Assembly: GCA_029844215.1 (NCBI GenBank)
Contig: CM056732.1
Span: 50,639,007 to 50,703,006, forward strand
Source of the DNA: Przewalskia tangutica
Lineage: Eukaryota > Streptophyta > Magnoliopsida > Solanales > Solanaceae
Direction of reading: 5' to 3'
Length of the DNA stretch: 64,000 bases
A program made the translations under genes and the position numbers. Positions 57,629 to 64,000 of this stretch are shown here, in pieces. The stretch's first letter is position 1; every line of letters begins with the position of its first letter. The notes beneath the pieces are model-generated. The model ran no database searches and was not told the DNA's origin. It saw nothing but the letters and a program-made list of their open reading frames with translations.

Positions 57629-59730
57629 AATCCGGAATTTAACCCAACGTACTCACGACTCTACTCCTTTAGAATGACTTTTTTTCAAATGAAACTTCCA
57701 AGATACTAATAACCGTAGTATCAAGTCATATATACTTTTCAAGACAAGTCACATTACCCTTTTTAGAAATACATTTACCGGCTTCTAAATCAAGTGACTT
57801 CTTTCTTAAAAACCTTAAGTAATTGGTACCTTTAAACCAATTTGCCCTTCTTTATTTCAAATCATTTCTTTGCTTACATTACTGAAGAAAACCATTCTTT
57901 TAATCTTCCATAAAGTTGTTATAACCAACTTCCCATAAAGCCGTTATAACTCTTTATGTCTTAGACAAATTCATTCCTTTTATAACCAAGAGGCTTATAC
58001 TTTCAAATCAAATCACATAGCTTTCAAAATACTTCAAGTCTCTTAACTTTTAAGAAAACAAGTTTCTTAACTTTAGAATGGCAAGAAATCAATATTTTCC
58101 AAATCAAGTATTCTATACTTTTAAATCAATTCATTTCTTCCTTTAAGAATCAAGTCCCATAACTTGAAAAATAAAGTCCCTTAACCTTTTAAAAATTTGA
58201 GGTTCATAGTCTTAAAACTTCATACGTAAATTCTTATAAATTAAGTAACATATACTTTGGTGCGTTGTGAATAAGTTATACTTATTTATAACGATCTTAA
58301 TCAAGTAGCCATGATCTAGAAAATGTAATACAATTTTGTCTTATCTTAGCTTCTATGCAGATGGAGAATTCTACTCATTTTAACTTAATTGATTGTCATT
58401 ACATTTTCCTTTATTAACGCTTCAGTGGCTTGTTCGATACTTATTCTCATTTGTGTCGTAACTTAGCCAAGTCAACTTGGCTCCAAATACCTCCTAACGA
58501 CTCTTACCAACATCCCCCATAAGACTTGGTAAGAACTTAGGATAACTTAGACATAACTTTTACGTAGAGTAATCAACATACATACCTCTTAACTTCTAAA
58601 AGTAGAAGGAATCATGAAATAGTACCACATTTATATTCCATACATAGAATCATGTCAAAAGAAGGGAGAGGTTCACATACCTCGCGACGATTATCGACAA
58701 ATAGCAAAATGCTCCGAAGTACTTCAACCTTGATAGATATTCCATCCTTCAAGTAGAATACGCTATTCTTAGTACTTCAACCTATAATGGCCATAATACG
58801 TCCATTAAACCTCTAGCTTCAAACGTAGAATATTCTAAGTGCAAAGTCACTAAATTCTACGGAAAATCGGACAGCACTTCCTTTGTTTCTACATACTTTG
58901 CCACCTTTTTCAAGGCCGAATTCAATAACCAAACACGCCACATTTAAGGCTCAACAATGTAATTAACAATAGGGGATTACACGCCTACAAGACGTGTAAA
59001 ATTCCGCCCCACAATTGATATCAAACTAGTCCACAATACAAATGCCAATTTCGGCCAAAAGGTGCAACAACTTATCAACCTTTCCAATTCCTTTTCAATC
59101 CAAGTTCTTAGGTCTAACATGTTATATAGTCATAAACAACTTAACAATTATAATTCCTTCTTTATATAACATGTGACGACTTAAACTAATAATCCAATTG
59201 AATTGAAATCTCAAGGGCTAAACATACTAGTTTTCGGATTAGAGTTCTAATAGCCAATACACTTATCAACTTCATAATATATATCTCATACTTGCTAATA
59301 TCCATAGCTACAACAATAAGTAATCTTAATTACTAAAACGACAAGAATTATACCTTTACAAGCCCTTATAATTTCCAAGATTCAAAGTCGCTCCTTAGCA
59401 ATTCTTAGCTCCTTTCCTTTACGCTCCAATCCGCTATTTGAAGCCTTTAGAAGCTCACAACCAACTTCTCTTCCATTTCCAATCAAAACCTATGAAAATG
59501 CCTTAGGTTTTCGCCTTGCGACTAACGTGAAAACGCCGTTTTTCCGAAATCTTTCTATTGAGATATCCTTACAATACCCTTAGGGACCTAGGGTTAAAAT
59601 CTTGTGAATAATGGATAAAAACTACAAAATGTTTGTGTGGATAATACACTAAAGCCGAGAGCTCAATGTTGAAGAACAAGGTGTTGTGATTTTTTTCTAA
59701 GTGTTAAAAGAGCTAGTCTTGCACTAGTTG

Positions 59731-59744
59731 TGTATATATAATAC
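59731..59744 (-). promoter_or_regulatory. Probable LTR TATA box, element D 5' LTR
   Basis: Minus-strand GTATTATATATACA, about 480 bp after the LTR start. Confidence 0.55.
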
Positions 59745-60225
59745 AATGGATGGCTTAGATTGCAACACTTGAGTGGCTAGGATGAGAGTAATTAATTAAT
59801 TGGCCAAGTGGACAAGTTGACTAGTCAATAAACTCAAGCTTTGAAGACTTATCTTCCTTGATGGTCAATGACCATTTTACCCTAGTAATAATTTCGTCCA
59901 AGACCATTGTGGGGGGTGCCACATGTCGCCCTCCCATTCGTCCATAAATATTCGTAACCCTCGTGGGCCCCACAAAACGTAAAAATTCCTCGGGTGGGCC
60001 CCACATGACCAAATCCGTAAAAATAAATTTCCATAATGTTAATAAGTTCCATACTCTTCAAATAATGCATTTTGAGAATCTAATTCTCCTCAACGAACAT
60101 TTTTCCTTTCCGACGTTCGGAAGATTTTCCGTCGGAAAAACAATTCTTCCTTTCGTACCAATTTCAAGTCTTGTTTTCCTTACGTACATTCTCTTAAACA
60201 TGTCCTTGAATTACGGGGTGTAACA

Positions 60226-60230
60226 GTCTT
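60226..60230. repeat. Target-site duplication of element D, right copy
   Basis: GTCTT, identical to 38868-38872. Confidence 0.93.
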
Positions 60231-60322
60231 TACCTGATTCCCTCGGTGGGATACGTAGGCGGCCACATCGGCTTCGGTCCCGCATCATTTTAAAATCATA
60301 AAAAATTCTTATTTTTGCAGCA

Positions 60323-60385
60323 TGAACTACGTCTTGACCTGACTCCCTCGGCGGGATACGTAGACAGCCACATCGGCTTCGGTCA
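60323..60385 (+). repeat. Ogre leader motif, copy 4
   Basis: GAACTACGTCTTGACCTGAC, then TCCCTCGGCGGGATACGTAG and CATCGGCTTCGGTC. Close to copy 3, whose right part is 60231-60279. Confidence 0.75.
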
Positions 60386-60852
60386 CACCGTTAGAAATAT
60401 TTCTTCCTTGTTTTTGCAGAGGACTCGATTTTGTCCATATTCTCGCATTCGCTTTACATTCATGATTTAAAAAAAAAATTGCTTACCTGATCGCTTTGAT
60501 AGCGTCAAGATGCAACCTTACCCAGTTCAACATCTTCATTACCAGAAACTGGGACATTTTAAGGAATTCACTGCAAGAAAATGGCAATAGACAGGGAAAA
60601 GCAGGCCAACTAGGTCTTCACCAAGAATGCAAGCGTCAAGAGCCAAAGCTACAGAGTCGACGTTAATCAACCATTCCTTTCCTAAAATTCACTAAGTTTT
60701 CTTTGAGTGCAGGATCTTCATATCAGCAAAGGCAGGAACACAACAATAGGCCCGTGCGGGTTACAAACGCACAACGTCTATGCAATGACGTTATCTCAAC
60801 CCAGGCGAGTCACAAAGCAGGTACGCTCATAAACCAACGCATTTCATAAAAG

Positions 60853-60857
60853 CCTAT
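60853..60857. repeat. Predicted left target-site duplication of element G
   Basis: CCTAT directly before the G LTR. The right copy would lie outside the window. Confidence 0.55.
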
Positions 60858-61591
60858 TGTCACGCCCCGAACCCCGGGCCCGTGACTGGTGCCCTACCTG
60901 GGCACCCTTCTACCTTAACAACACAAGTAAACTGCGGAACTTAAATAACGCCTCATTTTTTTTTAACCAACGTACGTACAAGGGCAAAGCCGACAAGGCT
61001 CCCATATAATATACATATACAAAAGACACTACACTGTACACGAGTCCAATCCCACATATGAATACAGGTACTCAAGAGTTATCTTCAACTATGATTTGGA
61101 CAAGGCTCATTGCACCCATAATCGCACAAAGCACATCGAAAGAACTTATACCAAAAAGATAAACTCCCAATGTAAGGAGCTATCCAAAACTCGAAAGGCG
61201 GTCATACACTGCCGATCACCAAACAGCGTACCTAAACTCGGCGATGAACGCGGCCAGGAGAGGTCAAGACAAGAATGTACCAAGTATGTGAAGCAGCATC
61301 GTAATGAAATCATAACAGTCTAAACAAAGCAGGAGACATGTATGATAGCCAACCTACGATACACAATACATAAGCATCATATCAAGTCGGTGACGATGCC
61401 TCAAAGTCATTACTAAAATATAACCATGGGTCTCACGCCCATAATATCAATCATGCCCGTGGAATCCTTCCTCACCGCTTCGATCCATGATATAATATAA
61501 CACCAATAAGCATACATAAACACCAAGTCCCACTGTGTCCTAAAATCAGACGCAGTAGGAAAACGAACCACCGATACAACTCAGATCATAA

Positions 61592-61850
61592 ACTGACGGG
61601 GCAAGTACGAAAGCCAACTACGGATCAACTCGGCCAACAATCGACGGGGCAAGTACGAAGCTAACTACGGATCCAACTTGCCACGAGATATGGCCGGCAA
61701 GTCGCAAGCTATCTACGAGCCTACCGTACCAAACTGTGCAATAGCACTGACGGGGGCAAGTACGAAAGCCAACTACCAGAGCCATCCTGCGTCAGCCACC
61801 GACGGGGGCAAGTACGAAATCTATCTACCAGATCCATCCTACGTCACTAC
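61592..61850. repeat. About 50-bp degenerate tandem array in G LTR
   Basis: About five units containing GACGGGGGCAAGTACGAAA-type cores (about 61592, 61641, 61685, 61749, 61800). Not present in the C LTR at this place. Confidence 0.72.
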
Positions 61851-62215
61851 TCCTCGTGGAGGGCTAATCCATGGAATAACAATATCCCACGTGGTCGCAT
61901 GCCCCGAAATCCCACATCGTATAAGCATGACCATGGGGTAATACAAACAACCGAATCTAACCCGCCTCGGTCACATGCCTAATCCCGCATCGTATAAGCA
62001 TGTCCAAGGAGTAACACAAATAATGGAAGCATACCCGTGGAATCCCACATCACCGCTTTAGACGCCCAAGTAAACTTACAACAAGCATAGAATTCTCCAA
62101 CCGAGAGTCGCGGCAACGTAATAAAACACAATACTTGCACTCAAAAGCCATCACCAGCACACATAGGCAAGTTCATAAAATCTTTAGACTTTCATTTTAT
62201 AAACTCAAGGCACTT

Positions 62216-62346
62216 ATAGAATAATTCTCAACTAAACAAGCCAAAGTACTTATCAAGGCACACATAGAATAATTCTCAATTAAACAAGCCAAAGTACTTA
62301 TCAAGGCACACATAGAATAATTCTCAATTAAACAAGCCAAAGTACT
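62216..62346. repeat. 47-bp tandem array, about three units (G LTR)
   Basis: Same unit as in C (five) and H (six), bordered by ACGTACGTAC. Confidence 0.82.
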
Positions 62347-64000
62347 ACGTACGTACATTCTTTTAAAAAAACTCATTTTTATGTAAACCCCAAGATACTA
62401 ACACCCGTAGTATCAAGGTGTGTCTATTTTTCAAAGTAAGTTACTACACTCTTAGAAAACTCATTTCAAAGCTTGAAATCAAGTAACGTCAAATTTTCAC
62501 AATCTAGGCAACTTATGCCCATTAATCAAAATAGACCACTTTCTTAACCTTCCATAAAGCCGTTATAACCAACTTCCCATAAAGTCGTTATAACCCTTTA
62601 TGGTTTTAGACATATTCATTCCTTTTATAACCAAGAGACTTATACTTTTAAAACCAAGTATCAATACTTACAAATCAAGTTCTTAACTTTCCAAAATACT
62701 TCAAGTCTCTTAATATTTAGAAAACAATTTTCTTCTACTTTTAAACCTCAAGTAACTCACACCTTTAAAACAAGTTACTTCTCTTAAATCATGTCATTTC
62801 TCCTCTTTTAAACCAATTAAGTAAATCACTCCTTTAACTCCCCTAAAGTCATTACAACAACCCTTAGGTTTTGGAACTAAGGCACTAGCCAAAAGGTTTG
62901 GAAACCACTTCCTTTTCAAGACTCTATGTACTTTTAGTAAAATACTTTCACTTTTAAGAATCCCAACTTCACTAAGGAAATGGATTATACAACTTACAAT
63001 TTAAACATCAAAGTACAATCAAGGGAGTACATAGAACGAATTCTATTTTCGGCAATCCAAATACAACCAAGGAATGGATCATTTAAGGAGTAGGACATAC
63101 TTTCTTTATCTTAAGGAATCATGCTAGAAGAGGAGATAGTTCACATACCTTTTCGGCTAAATCCACAAGCTAAGCCGAATACGCCGCACGTAGAAGTGTC
63201 AACCTATAATGGTCACAACATGACTATCAACTTCTAGTTTCTAACGTAGAATAATACTAAGTATATGGTCTCTTATTCTACGGAAAATCGGGCAGCACTT
63301 CCTTTGTTTCTACATACTTTGCCACCTTTTTCAAGGCCGAATACAATAACCAAACATGCCACATTTAAGGCTCAACATACCAACCAATCAAAGGGGATTA
63401 CACGCCTTACAATACGTGTAAAATTCCGCCCCACAATTCATACCAAGTAGTTTAAAAACCAAGCCATTCTCGGCCAAGTTATAACCAACAACTCAAAGTC
63501 TTTTCCAATTCTTTTCCAATTCCAAGTTCTAAGGTCTAACATGTTATATAGTCATAAACAACTTCAACAACTACAATTTCCTTCTTTATACAACATGCGA
63601 CGACTTAAACTAATAATAAACTTGAATTGAAATCTTAAGGCTAAACAAGCTAGTTTTCGGATTAGGGTTCCAATAGCCAATACACTTATCAAACTTCATA
63701 ACATATACCTCATGCTTGCTAATATCCATAGCTACAACAAAAAGTAAACTTTAATTGCTAAAACGACAAGATTTATACCTTTATAAGCCCTTAAAATTTC
63801 CAAGATTCAAAGTCGCGCCTTAGCAATTCTTAGCTCATTTCCTTTACGCTCCAATCCGCTATTTGAAGCCTTTAGAAGTTCACAACCAACTTCTCTTCCA
63901 TTTTCAATCCAAAACTAGGAAAACTACTTAGGTTTTCACCTTGCGACTAACGTGAAAACGCTGCTTTTTCCGCATAATCTTTCTATTGAGATATCCTTAC

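Larger units (their letters stand above)
38873..60225 (-). mobile_element. Element D: non-autonomous element in the Ogre leader, carrying E and F
   Basis: Minus-strand element of about 8.5 kb once E (and F within it) is removed: 5' LTR 56661-60225, PBS 56645-56656, internal region of 1.42 kb, PPT 55242-55255, 3' LTR 38873-42059 plus 54929-55241. TSD GTCTT on both sides. The internal region holds a protease scrap but no recognisable complete gene. LTRs (about 3.5 kb) resemble C/G/H in the promoter half and have their own tandem array. Confidence 0.92.
56661..60225 (-). repeat. Element D 5' LTR
   Basis: About 3.57 kb, uninterrupted partner of the split 3' LTR. It reads straight through the insertion sites of E. 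Probable TATA (minus GTATTATATATACA) at 59731-59744. Confidence 0.93.
60231..60857 (+). mobile_element. Ogre/Tat element 5' leader, part 2
   Basis: Resumes the leader in the middle of the third motif copy and contains the fourth (60323-60385). TTTTTGCAG occurs at about 60313 and 60412. No gag or ORF1 motif is seen before element G cuts in at 60858; the coding part of the Ogre element must lie beyond the window. Confidence 0.75.
60858..64000 (-). mobile_element. Element G: LTR of the C/H family, cut by the window end
   Basis: Starts TGTCACGCCCCGAACCCC at 60858 and follows the C LTR to about its position 28018. About 640 bp of LTR should remain beyond 64000. It has the C-type 3' part but a different array (61592-61850) where C has its 130-bp repeat. 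Confidence 0.88.

Noticed and set aside
61678..61941. 87-residue open frame in element G
   Set aside because: Overlaps the tandem array of the G LTR and is not open in related LTRs.
1..64000. Host gene, cellular pathway or novel non-transposon system
   Set aside because: Almost all sequence is accounted for by LTR retrotransposons; no other multi-domain coding frame, intron-exon structure or RNA gene could be supported.

Overview
The window is plant nuclear repeat DNA, almost certainly from the heterochromatin of a eudicot with a large genome. I find no host gene, tRNA, rRNA or CRISPR array. Nearly every base belongs to Ty3/gypsy LTR retrotransposons stacked inside one another. I assigned the layout by eye from LTR ends (TG...CA), 5-bp target-site duplications (TSDs), primer-binding sites (PBS), polypurine tracts (PPT) and protein motifs. 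Element letters are mine.

Layout: (H) positions 1-560 are the 3' internal end of a plus-strand element. Its 3' LTR runs 561-2055 and resumes at 11971-14226, split by (A), a complete minus-strand chromovirus at 2056-11965 with TSD ACTAT. A 50-bp unassigned spacer (14227-14276) follows. From 14277 on, the host is a plus-strand Ogre/Tat-type element with a tRNA-Arg-type PBS at 35949-35966. Its 5' LTR (14277-15160, 24649-24857, 34414-35945) is split by (B) 15161-24643 (TSD CAAAC) and (C) 24858-34408 (TSD ATACA). Its untranslated leader (35946-38872, 60231-60857) is split by (D) 38873-60225 (TSD GTCTT) and cut by (G), which starts at 60858 and runs off the window. D's left LTR contains (E), a solo LTR at 42060-54923 (TSD GTGGG), and E contains (F), a complete chromovirus at 44584-54198 (TSD TAGGG). 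The deepest nest is Ogre > D > E > F.

How the parts relate: A and F are the coding family (gag, protease, RT, RNase H, integrase with GPY/F motif and chromodomain), Tekay/Del-like chromoviruses primed by initiator tRNA-Met. Every gene in both copies is broken as read here. B, C and D have longer LTRs (3.4-3.8 kb) and short internal regions (1.4-2.7 kb) with only gag, protease or integrase scraps. They share the chromovirus PBS and a stem-loop plus PPT signature with A and F, so they look like non-autonomous families that could use proteins supplied in trans (inference). All seven insertions A-G are on the minus strand.

The most consequential observation concerns the sequence itself. Paired LTRs match without visible difference over hundreds of AT-rich bases but disagree heavily in GC-rich blocks, often by CAG/CGA and CTG/TCG exchanges. 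The same change appears in PBSs and in one TSD. This looks more like a systematic base-calling artefact at methylated plant CHG sites than biology, and it may explain many of the frameshifts.
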